A stretch of 64,000 nucleotides of DNA from Archegozetes longisetosus (Eukaryota; Arthropoda; Arachnida; Sarcoptiformes; Trhypochthoniidae): contig JAEMBT020000003.1 of assembly GCA_018873245.2 (NCBI GenBank), positions 7,211,843 through 7,275,842 of the forward strand. Reading direction: 5' to 3'. The notes under the pieces were generated by a model. That model searched no databases, was not told the DNA's origin, and worked only from the letters and a program-made list of their open reading frames with translations. The position numbers were made by a program, and so were the translations under genes. Position 1 is the stretch's first letter. Each line of letters opens with the position of its first letter. Below are positions 51,229-64,000 of this stretch, piece by piece.

Positions 51229-52112
51229 CTAATCGCTATTATTTTGAAGCTCTTCTTTACTTCTATTAGTGAGTAAACCATATTTATTATCTAAAGTTAC
51301 GTGTGATGAAGTTCGGTCAATGATTTCTCTATTACTTCCATATTTAACAGTTTGAAATCCTTTATCATCACTAGATTCAGTCGGAGTCCCTAATGATGGA
51401 AATTCAGTTATGTCTGCGATCTTAGGCGCACCTGATTTAGACTTTCGCGTGCTTGACAGTGGAGTTGGTGTTAAAGTAGTAGTTGATTGAGCTTGATTTC
51501 TCAGGTGTGGCGGAACGTATTTTGTAGGTTGCGACTGACCTGCAGCTTTTGTTCCACTCACCTCCAAGTCAATTGTATCTTCATTTGGCTTATCCTCTTT
51601 CTGTTCCTCCTGTCCAGATGTTAATTTGTTCCAGGGACCACTTTGCCCTTCTTTCTTACTTTCCTCATCAATCTCTTGCTGTTGTTCTCTCAACTCTTCT
51701 TCTTTATCTCTATTAAATTCAATTATGATTATTGTGTGCTTTTATGTAATTTGAGGTTAAAAGACGAGAATTATATAACATACTTAATAGTAAGTGTTTG
51801 AATGCGTAAACCAGAATAATCTTTTTCTCGCTCTTCTTCGAAGTCATTCCATTCTTCGTCTTCCTATAAGTTATCAAAATACTCAATCAGAATTGACATC
51901 ATCAAAAATGACAAAGTGAAGACCTGTTCCAATACATTGGGGTTGAGAGTAGTTGCATTAGTCTTCTCTTTATTACTTTTTCTCAGTTTTTCCGACCGTT
52001 TACCACTTTCTTCCAATTTCTTCGCAATATCCTCATTGGTTAAGTTCTTCTTTTTGGATTTTTTACTCTTATCTTTTTTAGCAAAGAAGTCATCGAGTGA
52101 CGAATCAGCCAT
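51229..52112 (-). CDS. CDV3: CDV3 homologue
   Basis: Small, mostly disordered protein related to vertebrate CDV3 (carnitine deficiency-associated gene, function poorly known). Three exons: 52112-51924, 51863-51784, 51709-51229; 249 aa (human 258). It opens with MADSSLDDFFAKKDKSKKSK, the family's N-terminal motif, followed by a lysine-rich stretch. Exon 2 encodes EDEEWNDFEEEREKDYSGLR, the conserved centre. Exon 3 has SGPWNKL, the YVPPHLR motif, an EFPSLG motif, and ends with DNKYGLLTN near the C-terminus, as in the human protein. Splice phases fit. It lies on the same strand as PPIP5K. Confidence 0.92.
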
Positions 52113-55100
52113 TTCTTGGTAAGGATGAAATTTTTAGCATATTTTAATTAGTTTAATTTATTATTGAAATGGACTAAAGGCTCGGACAAATGACTTAATT
52201 AGCAAAGAGCAAATCGAGTCAGATTAAAATATAACTGAATGCTAATTGGGTGTCAAATGCGTCGTATTTGGTTCTCAATCATATATTTACAAAAAATACA
52301 CTAAATTTGAAATATTTTTACAACAAATTAATAGAATAAATATAAAATATTTACCTTCAATTGTAGTAAGGTATCAAAACAACAAATGAAAGCAAATAGT
52401 ATTGAAATAATGGTTAAGAAATAATTTTGAATACAATTAAACTTATTAATAAACTGATTAATGCATCGAAATACAGGACTTACTAAAGTTGAATGAAGTA
52501 GAAGTTCAGCCGATAAAACAACGACAACGTGTTTCTCATTACGTCGTAACCTAAGTCATCACTTTTACGTAAGTCATTGGATTCAAGCGCTTGCTCTCAA
52601 CCACTCATTTGTAAAGGCACCAAATTTGAATTTAACAATCAATCATTCTGTTAATCCATTATTTTACACCTAAGTTTTAACTTTATTTATAATTCAGGTT
52701 CCAGGTTAGCAATTTTAACTGACTTTAACTGATGTAAACCGTCAAATCCAGTTATGGCCGATTCAATTTAAGCGTTTAAAATAGGTTTTTAAAATGGCTG
52801 ACAAATATGAGTTTTAATTTGATAAATTTGAAACTTTTTTCTAATCTCAAGTTAGAACAAAGTTAGTTCTAAGTAGCTGAATAATAAGTTTCTAGCAGTT
52901 TACGCAAAATGATTTCATAAATATGCGTATCAAGCAATTTGAATATTAATTTTTGTTTTTTAATTAATTCCATGAATGTAAAAATCATAATCACTCTTAT
53001 TTTACAAGAAGTCAAATTTTAATCTTACTTCACACATTTTAATCTTTTTTGAGATTGTGCTATTTGCGTTTAGTCGATTTTTCTTCTGGAAAATGTATTT
53101 CAGAAAAAAGAAGTTGAACGAAATGGCAAATTATATTATTTAAAGCTCGTATTTCATACAAAACGATTTATTTCAAATGAAGTCAAAACAAACTTTGGAA
53201 TTAAAAGCGCGTTACACGAATGTCGATGGTAGTTAAGTATGAAATCATGGATTTATACAAAGTTGATGTATTGAATTGTAAGAATGTGAGTATATGAAAC
53301 CATTCTTCATCAGTAAAGATGATAATCAATTTTAATGTAATTGATCTAGAGCTGATAAGAGTCTGTAGAATTTTATAGTTTTGCCCTAAAAATAAAATGA
53401 TCATTAATTTTGGTTCGAACCCGGTGTAAAGTCCTACTTCGGAATCACTCATTTAGAGCTACCAATTTGTCGTGCACTTTGACAATGAAAGTTGTATAAG
53501 AAATAAGTTGTGCTAAAAATAGCAAAAAGTTAGGAAACAAACCTTGAACTTCTAATCTACAGTCGTAGATTGGTTAAGATTTCAAGTCTTCAATCGGTTC
53601 TACTTATTAGAAAAAAAAGTTGAGATCACAACTAATCGATAGCCCATAAGTCAGATATAATTACTCATTTTCGTATACTCTTTATTCGAACTTCCTTGCT
53701 TCATTTAGAATGAAAAAAACCTATTTATTAGGCATTTTCAACAAACCTTTAAATTGGGATTCAACTAAGATTAAATGGACAAACAAAAATTTCAATCACA
53801 ATCTTAAGCTTATTTCTTGATATACATCAATTTATATCTAGCATCCAGATTTAGAGCTCTCTTTGAAAAGGTTATCGTGAAAAGATTGAGCAAAAAGCTG
53901 CCAGTTATTAATGCGTATTCAGTGAAATGTCTAAAGCTATCTAACTCAATTTTTGTTGGCTAATTGTTATAATTGAGATTAAAATTAGCGGTAATCGAAT
54001 AAATGAAAATCTAAATTAGTGGCATGGAGTTTTTCAAAACTGCGCAATATTGATGCCTAACAAAAGCCCAACATTTCGAAGGTCACTCAATTTCATATTT
54101 ACATATTTAGCACAAACAATAGACTTTGCATTCAAATTAATACGTTTTCAATATTTCCGAGTAAACAGAAGTTTTGCAGACTTGTTTGGGTTCAAACGAA
54201 TGTTAATATTAGAAAAAACTGATTAAACAACAGGTTATTCCGAATATTATCCTAGCAACCAAAAGAAGAAATAGAGTTGATGTAAAAAGTAGTCAATGGA
54301 TTGATTTAAAATTCAATATATTTTTGCTTGGAACAGCTTTAATGGAATCTTTAATAATCGGAAACTCAAAGTTCTTATAAAAAATTCCATTAAAAGTTGA
54401 ACTCTAATCATAGAATATTTTTGAGGTAACGTATTTGTGAAATACATGCTGTATTTGAGTGTTGTTGTAACAGAGTTGATAAACTTTAAGTGACATATAG
54501 ATAAAAATACAAATAGATAAAAGATAGGAAATTTACTCCGACTCGTGTCGAAGCTTCCGACAATATAATTATAATGAATCTTTATCCAAATAAGCAAGCA
54601 GGTCGATACTTTTCTACACTTTTACTTCGTTTTCAAGGTTTTGAGTCCTTCGAACTCTATTTACTCAAATATGCTAAATATTTTCTGATCTAAACTAAAA
54701 AGAATATTAAATATTTGTTGAATTCAGCATCAATCAATGGTATTCAATAGGAATCAATTGGGACGAAGTTACCAAAGCATCTATTACATATATTAGATTA
54801 ATTCTCAAGCCATACACAATTAAAGATTTAGACGTTTCCAAATTTTTTTGACTTACAAATTGTTCTTCAATGTTTCTCAAAATTTTGAAGATATGAAAAC
54901 AAGGAAAAATGATTTACGCTCACAAATCTTTATTTTTATTCAGTCATGGACAGGATTTCAGATACAATGCTTTGAAATGATTTTGTATCCTGTATGAAAA
55001 CATTTGAGAATCAACTTTTGTGACAATTCAGAGGTTACAAATACAAAAATCAGATTAGATTATGCAAATGATTAACTCATTGGATTAAAGTTACAGCAGC

Positions 55101-55983
55101 TCTAAAAGAGTTAAGAATCTGTTTGATTGAGATGAAGCTTGAACTTGTATTCAATTCAAAGCTTACAAATCGGTCAACTTTGAAATTACAGGGAATATTC
55201 GTTTCGAACATATATTAATAAAGATTTGAATTATCGTGAAGTAAGTCTTCAGTATGTTTTAATTTCAATTGAAGTATATGTTGAAATGGCTTTGAAAATG
55301 AGTTCAAATAACAATAACCTAAATAGAGACCGTTAATTTAGAAAATGGATAATGGTTTTAGGAATAGTCCGAAGTTTTGAAGTTAATTAAAAGAGAGAAA
55401 GATAAAAGCGGAAAAATCCCAACCAAACCATAACGTACCCACATGTGTGTGAACCAATGAAAAGGAAGCATACGTAACACACCTTCACTTATGATGGAAT
55501 AGAGGCGTGTATTAAAAGCAAAATTGTGTAGAAACATATAGAGACTTGGATTGAGTTGCGAGAAGGTACGAATAGTTTCATAACGTTATTAATACTGTTT
55601 AGAAATTGTACGACTTTCCTTCAGTCACTATTGCTTCCAATAAACAAATATTTATCATTAAATTATGGATTCTTCAAACAGTTTGATATTTAGTTTGAAA
55701 AAAAGTTCAATCATTTTATGAAAACAAATTAACATTTAGTGTTAAAGTAATTGATTGTATATTGAATATCGAATATTGGATTACTGGATAGTCGAATAAC
55801 ATATTAATACTATTCTAACAATTGGCACTGAATTTAGTTTGACGTAAGCATTCGTCACTTGATTTCGATTTGATTCTCAATAATTGAAATAATCTCTAAT
55901 GAAGTGTGGTTTCGTTTATTTTTAGTATTAGTCACATCACGCAATTGGCATATATTTGCTTAGAATCGATCTAAAGCCAAAAC
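52113..55983. other. gene-free region
   Basis: Nearly 3.9 kb between divergent CDV3 and PDK with no supported exon. Uniformly AT-rich. It must contain both promoters; no element could be singled out. Confidence 0.5.
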
Positions 55984-58900
55984 ATGAGGTTTACAGCTAT
56001 TCTATGTCGAGATTTAACTAAATTTCTCGACTATTATTCGCGTTTTAATCCTTCGCCACTTTCGATAAAACAGTTCATCGATTTTGGTAAGTCTTGCGTC
56101 TGATACTTATCTGTTTATTAGAAATAACTACTGAGGCAATTTGGCGAGTTTTCCTTAAAGTTATCTAAGACTAAGTGTTTGAAAATTAGTCTAAAAATAA
56201 ATATCTAAATGAAAGTTTCATTTACTTTCGCCTTAATATTGAGAATAAGTTGTTCGTCAATATGGAAGCCGTATAACGAAACAAAATGATAGAATCACAA
56301 ATTTTTTAGACTTGTGTTTACGAGCAAAAAGTGGCTCTTTTTGATTTGCCAAAATTCATTAAGAGACAGTTGTTGTGATGTCTGCGAGGGGCTCGCTTTG
56401 AAGGTGTGTTTGAAGAGTCAACCTCATAATCTGAGTCAATGACGAGTACGTTCACTTTTAGATTCAAATTTAAGTCAAGGTACAAAACAGGTCCTCAAGT
56501 CTTGAATTTTTCGTTGTCAAGTATCAAATACTTGTTTTAATGTTAAGAATTCGGAAGATATTCCAAGACTTTGAAATAGTCTTATGAAAGCAGTTGCGTA
56601 TTAATAAAAAAAGAGATTTTAATAAAATATTATATGAGCTACCTTTGAAATATTAATGTAAAACTGCTCACTAGTGCTTTGCACATTCAATCGGATAAAT
56701 CCATTGAACTCTATTGATTTGTTCAATTGAACGCAACCAATCAAATTTAAATGGACATTTTAGCTAACTTTTAATGTCTTATTAGTTATTAATCTAAAGC
56801 CAATCAATTATAGAAGAGTAGTGAATCCTTTAAGATTATAAGCTATAATAATAATAATCAGTTATCAATAAGAAGATTTAATCCTATTTTTCTGTTGCTA
56901 TGAATGAGATTTTATGCAATCCATAGATTTATCGTTTCATGGAATATAACTAACAATATCTTTAAAGATTACTAATTACAAGTTTGGTTAATTTATTCAT
57001 AATTGAATAATTCAATATTATTGATTTGACGTCATAACGAATGAAGAAATATAATAACTAGACCTTCAAAGTGTAATTAAGCTATGTTTTTTCCCAACAC
57101 TAATTATTTAGTTTATTCGAAGAAATAATATAAAAAATCGAAACCTGTCTCCATCAGATATCTCACTTAAATTTAGATTAATTTCTATTAACTCTGCTTT
57201 TTATCTTTAAATAACTTAAACTTTGCAGTCAATTCAGTCGAACAGTAAGCTTGTAACTTAGCTCAATTTCAATGTTTCAGCATTTGTAGTTTAAACAAAT
57301 AGATCCCTTATAACAATCGATTGATATAAGTCTGAATGAAACAATTGAATTGTTGATTAGACTTGACTCGAAATGAATTTCTAGAACAAATTCATGTTAG
57401 AAATGTGTGTAATTTGCAAACATTTCAAAGTCTAAAGTCTACGATAATGGACTTTGAACTAATGTAATCATATGAGTTATTATCTTTAATACATGACTTA
57501 TTTTTTATTTTGATGACATAAAGATTTGATAAGTAAAAGCATAAAGACATGATTTTGTTTAAGTGACGGTTTCATTGCTTTAAGTAACAGTAGGGTCTTA
57601 AAGGCTTTAAATTCTCCGTTACTTATACGCCAAACTTATTGATAACTGATTCATAAAAATGTTGATTTTGCGAATAGATTCACGAGTTTATTGATTAAAT
57701 ACAATCAAATTATAATTAATCACTGTAGTTGACTTCTATCAGAAAAGTGATTTCAGTAATTCGTTTGAAGTTCTAGTATTTTATCCTTCATGTCCTCGAT
57801 TCTCAGGCTTCAGATAAGAGAAAATTGTAATTTTCCCAAGGCTTAAATAATTGCTTAAATCATTATATCCATGAGTCTATTAAGGAACTGGAGACGGATC
57901 TGAAACCCACTTTCAATAACTGTTCGTCTTACCTGCATTCTTACCTGCATTCAACCAACGATTAGTCATTCATATTATTGTTTTTTAGTCTTACTCATAA
58001 GTTATTGTTGAAATTGAGTCAAACATTATCTAAACAGTTATGCCTAACTTCATTGCCAACAAGTGTATCAAAAAGTAGAGTTCGTTCCCATAACTGATAT
58101 TGTTTTTATCAGTTACGTAATGACAATCATAAACAAGGCTCAAATTGATTTTGTTCCAGAATATAAGCTCTCGTGACTCAATGACGTTCACTTTTTCCAA
58201 AATATTGACGTGAATTAGAAGGATGTCATAGCTTCTAATTTCTGATACATAATTCATAATTTCTAACTAATAACTTTTTATTCAATAAGTTATTTTCCGA
58301 TTGCCTCAATTGAGAGAAATATGCGGTTACGAAAACAACAGTGGTTTAGGCATAATTTCATTCTTGTAACAATATGACTTCTTGCAAATATTTGTTAAAA
58401 GCTTAGCAATAATTTGAAAATTCATTTACGTAAAGTTGTGAAGGATTTAATGAAAATGATCACACTGAATTCTAGAAAAATTGTCAATTGTTAAAAAAAT
58501 GGCAAACTTCTAAAAAGAAGTATCTAAAAAAGGTTGTAGAATTTCTAGAAGAAACAGTAACATAATCCCTTATTGATGAAACACGTCATATCATAATTAT
58601 GTGAAAATAGATCTTCAAATTTGTTTACAATCACTTTGTTTACAATATATTATGTTCTTATACTTGTTATCTATATTTTTCAGGCAAGAAGGCTTGCGAA
58701 AAGACGTCATTCATATTTTTGCGTAAAGAACTACCTGTTCGATTAGCAAACATCATGCAAGAACTTCATCTGCTTCCAGAAAACTTGCTTCGAATGCCAA
58801 GCGTCGAACTGGTGCAGAGCTGGTACGAAAGAAGTTTCGAAGAAATTCTTACTTTCGAAAAGTCAGACGCTAATTTGAGAAAAACGCAGGAACAATTTTG

Positions 58901-60241
58901 CGAGACACTCATCAAAATTAGGAACAGGCACTCAAATGTAGTACAAACTATGGCACAGGGGGTACTCGAACTTAAAGAAACACATCAATTGGATCAGCAA
59001 ACAGAACATTGCATTCAATATTTTCTAAACAGATTTTACATGAGTCGCATATCAATAAGAATGTTGATCAATCAACATGCGGCTCTTTTTGGTGCTGATC
59101 TGGCTCTCAATAATCCCAGACATATTGGTTGCATCGATCCAAATGTGAATATAACTAACACCTCTCTCTCTCACACTCAGTTAAATGATTTTTAAAAATA
59201 GACTAAAATATCCACAGAAAATGAAGGCTTATTTTTATTGTTCATTAAAAACCATTTAACTGAGTGTCTAAATTAGATAGGTTTAAGAATAATTAATTGT
59301 TTGCTGCTTAGCCAAAATTCTAAAATTTGACCATTTGAATTGTCCCACTTTAAGTGTAATGTCAAGTCAGTCATTTATGATGCCTACGAAAATGCGAAGT
59401 TTCTTTGTGATCAATATTATATGACTTCTCCTGATCTCGTTATTGAACAACACAATGGTAAGTCAGAATCAAATTACTCGAGTATCAATTTTAATAAGTT
59501 TGATTCATTTTTAGTTTCTGGCCCTTCAGCTCCGATATCATTGGTTTATGTGCCGTCACATCTCTATCATATGCTCTTTGAGTTGTTCAAAAACTCGATG
59601 AGAGCAGTTGTGGAGTTCCACGGAAGTAATGAAGATTTACCTCCAATTCATGTTACACTCGTTAAGGGAAAAGAAGATTTAACATTAAGAGTAATTTGTG
59701 AGATTTTTATTTCAATCATTTGATTAATAATTGGATTGATGTGTATCTTTAGATAAGCGACAAAGGCGGTGGTATCCCTCGTTCGTTGAGTGATGTCTTA
59801 TTTCACTACATGTAAACTCTATTTAATTAAATCTAAATGCAATCAAATTTTCTAATGCGTCTTTATTTCAGGTATTCGACAGCTCCCAAGCCATCTGTCT
59901 CAGGCATCAATTCTGCACCGTTGGCTGGCTATGGTTACGGTTTGCCTCTATCTCGTCTCTATGCTCGTTATCTTCAGGGAGATCTTGTTATTTCATCACT
60001 TGAAGGTTATGGCACTGATGCCATTATTTATTTGAAAGTGCTCTCAAGCGAAGCAAATGAATTATTGCCAGTTTTTAATAAGACTTCGAGCAAACACTAT
60101 CGTTCAGCTCTTGGAACGCATGATTGGAGCTCTGGAGCAGTTCATCACGGAATACACCACAACGGCAACAATTCTACGCTATCGGCTCAGCACATAGGAC
60201 TCAGACATTACAGTATTTTTAATAATCGTATCTTTATATAG
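55984..60241 (+). CDS. PDK: pyruvate dehydrogenase kinase, mitochondrial
   Basis: Phosphorylates the E1-alpha subunit and switches off the pyruvate dehydrogenase complex in the matrix. Six exons: 55984-56086, 58684-59144, 59355-59457, 59515-59690, 59753-59811, 59872-60241; 423 aa with all phases matching. The helical N-terminal domain includes [17 protein letters not shown] and the His-bearing LKETHQ segment. The GHKL ATP-binding domain has the N box [10 protein letters not shown]1 DKGGGIP, G2 [10 protein letters not shown] and the GYGTDA loop. The C-terminal DW motif (THDWSS) is kept, followed by an unusual His/Asn-rich tail. Intron 1 is 2.6 kb, far longer than the others (57-210 nt). Intron 2 is largely a MITE. 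Branched-chain ketoacid dehydrogenase kinase is excluded by overall similarity to PDKs. Confidence 0.96.
56087..58683 (+). other. PDK intron 1
   Basis: A 2.6 kb intron with GTAAGT donor and TTTTTCAG acceptor. AT-rich, no nested gene or recognisable element. First introns often carry regulatory sites but none can be named from the sequence. Confidence 0.8.
59149..59290. mobile_element. short inverted-repeat element (MITE), copy C, in PDK intron 2
   Basis: Left arm contains ACACTCAGTTAAATGATTTT and the right arm, reversed, ACACTCAGTTAAATGGTTTT. Outer portions match the arms of copies A and B less well. It starts within about 5 nt of the donor site and makes up about two thirds of the 210-nt intron. 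Confidence 0.6.
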
Positions 60242-61232
60242 CACTTCTCTCTAAGTCTAATTAATACAAATCTCTTATTCTCCTAGTTATAATTCAGATC
60301 TATTTTTCACATCTATCCTAACTTTTCATTACTCTTATTTCAACCGAAATACGAGCCTCTCTTTAAGTCATTTAAGATTTAATTTAGGAAAAATATGATT
60401 GAGATTCGTGTCGAAATCCTTTGTTTCGAAAGCAGTTTTCATTTAGTGTTGCTGTGAATTGGCGTTCAATCAAGTCCATAATGAAGTGTTGCTACTCTTA
60501 AACTTCAGACTTAGTGAACGAGATTTACAACAATACTGACTAAAAATAAGTTCAATTAAACAAATTTTAATAACGATAATCGACACCATTACAGTTTATT
60601 TATTATTTTGAAAAGTTTTATTTTTTAAAAATCTGTTTGTTTATAGCATAAAAGCAAAGAATTAATATAATTAATGGCAATATTGGTTACCAAAAAATGT
60701 TTAGATTTTGAAATACGAGTTACGCGCGAGAATTAACTGTTAATAACGCTAGTGTTGACTAAATTAGAGCGCATTTAATAATTTTATATCATGTGCTAAA
60801 ATAACAATAGCATTTTATATGTATATTTCATTTTTACTCATCTTTCAAGAGAATAAGGTTTAGATTATTATATTCCACTAGTTGTAAAATGTGTTTATTT
60901 CTCATCTGTTGCACTGCAATACAATCTTTTTGATGTAGACATCAATTTTGTATGTATTGTAAAATTTTTAAAAATTGTATATTAGAAACCACTTTATTAA
61001 ACACCTATTGTATGATAAATTGAAACAACATTAAATCAAATTGCAATACTTGATGAGCTATAGAACAGTGTATTTAATAACGTAAATAAAATAACCGATT
61101 TATAAAATAAAAAATCATACTCTCATATATTTATAAGTATTTTGTCGGGTCACTGCTATAAAAGTCTGTTTCCTAATTCAACCCCAGAACAGCTCATAAC
61201 ACTCAGCCGACGATCTGTCAGTTTTTAACAAA
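60242..61232. other. convergent 3' flanks, PDK and ACBD5-like gene
   Basis: About 1 kb of AT-rich sequence between convergent stop codons, with several AATAAA or TTTATT signals (for example near 60596). No exon seen. Confidence 0.5.
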
Positions 61233-62052
61233 TTATTTACGCCTTCTTTGTCTTATGTAATGTACAATCCATTGAGCGACAAAAGGCCAAACTAGTAGTA
61301 CAAAAATAGTATGCGGACGAATGTCTTCAAATGGCCACAAATTGGACCTGTTTCGAGTATGCGACCTCGACTTGTGTGATAAATCAGTCAAAAATTTAAT
61401 GTTAATATCGGACATGAACTAAAAATAAAATTAATTACCTGACTATCACGAGTGAGCATTGATTCGAGTGTGTCGAGTCTATTGACCACTTGATCCATAC
61501 TCTGTTGAAGACGTATCACAGCTAAAGCCAATTGTTCATTAATACCAATTGAATAGTCTTGAGGATTAGATCCGTTACCACCACCTGTTCCACCAGAACC
61601 TCGACTATTGGATGAGCCCACGCCTTGTGTGACAGGCATTCGTGTTTCTATCACCACATAACAATCGATAATCAGAAGATAATTAGCCGAAAAATGTTTG
61701 ATTGAACAATACCTCTAACATTTCTAGCCCTAACAGATGAAACTCCTCTGACATTTGACGAATTCGATGGAGATATGGTAGCAGAAGGATTAGAATCAGC
61801 ACCACCTCGAGCTTCTATTATTTCGTCGATTGAACAGTCGGTTCCGTTTCGTGCTGCGATTGGAATTTGTCCGTCCTTTCAGTAGTGATAAATAAAACAT
61901 TAATACTATTATAATACCAATCGATTTATCAAATATTCTTAGTTAAAAATGTCTGAAAGTACTAACATCTCCAATGTGATCGTATGTATCTGAGAATTCT
62001 TCACCTTCACTATCAATTCCAAAATCTTCTTCTCCGTTAATACGAGGAGTAT
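61233..62052 (-). CDS. ACBD5: ACBD5-like acyl-CoA-binding protein, C-terminal part
   Basis: Tail-anchored peroxisomal protein that binds very-long-chain acyl-CoA and tethers peroxisomes to the ER. Four exons recovered: 62052-61967, 61875-61713, 61647-61439, 61418-61233, all phase-consistent. The first is acidic (GEEDFGIDSEGEEFSDTYDH), like the region before the coiled coil in vertebrates. Exon 3 has a glycine-rich stretch and the coiled coil GINEQLALAVIRLQQSMDQV. The last exon has the signature LWPFEDI followed by the anchor IFVLLVWPFVAQWIVHYI and a basic end QRRRK. The N-terminal acyl-CoA-binding domain is not in the window and should lie beyond 64000. ACBD4 is the closest alternative, since the two share this tail. 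Confidence 0.88.
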
Positions 62053-62685
62053 CTGAAAGCATGAAAATAGATTAAATTAGTTTAGTTCATTACTAAATAA
62101 AATAAACTGTGAAGAGAATAACTGATGAGAGCTTAGAGCGCATTTAACTTTCATGTTATGCTTTCAAATCGATTTGGTTTCGTTCAAAACTTACATTAAA
62201 TAAGCAGAAAGTCAGTCAAAAGGAAAAGAAAACTTATTTATCATTTTTCATTTGATAAGAACATTTGGTTGTATAATCTTTGTATCATTAAAAGCATATA
62301 ATCGAAATTAGAGGACAGTCAAGCCATTTTCAAGCAATCATTAAGCATTTGAATATCAATCAATTTATTGAATTTAAAGTTTTAAAAATAGTACTTGCAA
62401 TGAGAAAAACTCCTTCAGAATATTCACTACTAATCAAACAAAAAATGATAGAAAAATCATATCATTCAGTAAAAGTACCGATTTAGGTGTCAATAAGAAC
62501 GAAACAATTAAACACAACTTTATCAAATTGTCATCTCTCTAATTGAAATCTAACTTAAGGATTCTACCTGTGAAAAAACAATAACTGAATAGCTTAGTAG
62601 TGGAATAATGATCATAAGAACTACATTAAATATTAAAGCATTTTTCTGCCTTCTTGTTACTACGAAATAGAATCATGTGGCTAAC

Positions 62686-62804
62686 AATACGGGTCATCAG
62701 GTATTGTCGGCTTTGCAGAGCTTTTAGCAATCTTTCTATTTGTTGCTCCAATACACAGTCGATGGGATACTGATTTTGAGTGATATATGAAAGTTTCCGT
62801 GTCA
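62686..62804 (-). CDS. possible additional internal exon of the ACBD5-like gene
   Basis: A CAG acceptor (62806-62805) opens a 119-nt block ending at a GTTAGC donor, the same uncommon donor type as the next exon (GTTAGT). Read so that its 3' phase fits exon 62052, it encodes DTETFIYHSKSVSHRLCIGA and ends at TIPDDPY. A second frame is also open through the block but does not fit the next exon. Similarity to ACBD5 in this linker is too weak to confirm. Confidence 0.4.
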
Positions 62805-64000
62805 CTGAAACAGGTCTTCATTAGTAACAATAGCTACAAATTTCACTTTATTTAAGTTGAATCACTCTTTCAAAAAAAAGTAAAATCTAATAAGAATAAA
62901 AAACAAGTTAAGTAACTACTAAATGGCTACTAGCAAATGAAAAAGTTTAATAGAAAACAAAGTTGAAAAAAGTAGGTAAAACGAAAATAGATTAAGTAAT
63001 CAACTATTGGTCAGAAATGTGGGACAACTATCGATATAAAGTAAAAGTTTTTGATCAGTTTCATTTGATTCTATGACTTACAAGTATAAATACTATATCA
63101 TACTGACTTGTTAGAAGTGTTTAAATCTATATTATCTTACATTCAAAAAGAGAAAGATTAAATTTACGATATATTTTCTTCAATTAGTTTTTATCTATTG
63201 GGTAAACTTTCCTCTAAGCTTTATTAATTTTTAATTTAGAATAAAACTATTCGTTAGATTAAACTTGAGTTATAAAACTTGGCGACTATTAAGTTGTTTT
63301 CTTTAAGAAAATATTGGGTCAACACGTGTTGACAATAGTTAATCGCCATCACACGAATAAGGCTATCAATTCGAATAAATACCGAATTATTGATCAATAA
63401 ATACTGAGTTGATGAGATTTTGTTCAGCAAATAGACTTAATTACTCTAATTATAAACCTATTTTTTTTAACTATACTGAACCAAGCTTATAGACTCAATT
63501 GAAATTTGCCAAAGTTCATATTTGATTGACTGACTGCAACAATTTATGAATAATCTTATTTTAAATTTAGTCTAACTAATTTGAAAGAACGGAAATTAGT
63601 TTCTCCATTATTACTCATTCATAAAAATAGTTTTGACAGACTACTGTTGGACTCAATTTTGCTTGTATTTACTTGGCATTAAAAATATCATTGTGGGAAT
63701 ATCCCAATAAAAGCATTTATAAAAATCTGATGCAAGTCATTATAGTTTTGAATATAGTCTTATTGCAACCACTCATTCGTAAAAATCAACAATTTTAAAA
63801 GAATGTCATTCATTTAGATAGCAATTTTCAATCTGAGTCATAACGATTATTATTGTTGAAAAAGTATTTCTGAAACATTTCATTCTATTCTCTATAGTGC
63901 TCAATAAGTTGAAATCTATTTGTGCAAATCTCTAGTTGGACCAACAACTCAAATAAAAAGTGAAAATATTTTTTCAAAAATAGTAAATCAGAGTGAATCA
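62805..64000. other. probable intron of the ACBD5-like gene to the window edge
   Basis: AT-rich sequence without a supported exon. It is expected to be intronic, because the N-terminal half of the gene must lie further right on the minus strand. Confidence 0.45.

Noticed and set aside
59458-59514. PDK frame read through [14 protein letters not shown]
   Set aside because: This is a 57-nt intron (a multiple of three) with GTAAGT and TTTTTAG; removal restores the family alignment.

Overview
This is nuclear DNA from an animal: AT-rich (about 70% A+T by eye), with genes split by GT-AG introns and separated by kilobases of non-coding sequence. Intron sizes (many 50-110 nt), protein sequences and low gene density fit an arthropod or other small ecdysozoan, perhaps a mite, but nothing fixes the species. 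There are no operons, CRISPR arrays or rRNA, and no intact tRNA that I could see.

Layout, left to right. 1-8193 is mostly gene-free, with microsatellites, one small MITE and two orphan exon candidates. 8194-20538 is a dense cluster: xylulokinase (+), SLC35B1 (-), COX6A (+), splicing factor SF3A1 (-), dephospho-CoA kinase (+), exosome subunit RRP4 (+) and ethanolamine kinase (-). 20539-26327 is a repeat island: a TTA-flanked MITE, then a ~2.6 kb nested transposon cluster, then another MITE. 26328-28990 holds COA3 (+) and MCCC2 (-), tail to tail. 28991-34999 is nearly empty apart from one orphan membrane-protein exon (-). 35000-39956 holds PFDN5 (-) and an 11-finger C2H2 protein (-). 42325-49237 is the complete 12-exon PPIP5K (VIP1) gene (-). 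51229-52112 is CDV3 (-). 55984-60241 is pyruvate dehydrogenase kinase (+) with a 2.6 kb first intron. 61233 to the right edge is the 3' part of an ACBD5-like gene (-), whose acyl-CoA-binding domain must lie beyond 64000.

The genes are ordinary housekeeping genes, several of them mitochondrial or metabolic (COX6A, COA3, MCCC2, PDK, DCAKD), and I see no sign that they work as a co-regulated system. Exon structures were rebuilt by hand from splice sites, reading phase and remembered family sequences. In the complete multi-exon genes the exon lengths sum to an open frame, except in SF3A1, where one base appears to be missing.

I did not find a convincing new gene system. The most notable observations are: the SF3A1 one-base frame break; a 75-nt frame-preserving intron inside the ethanolamine kinase frame; the nested transposon cluster at 23302-25908; a three-copy short MITE family, one copy of which makes up most of a PDK intron; and several short foldback elements.
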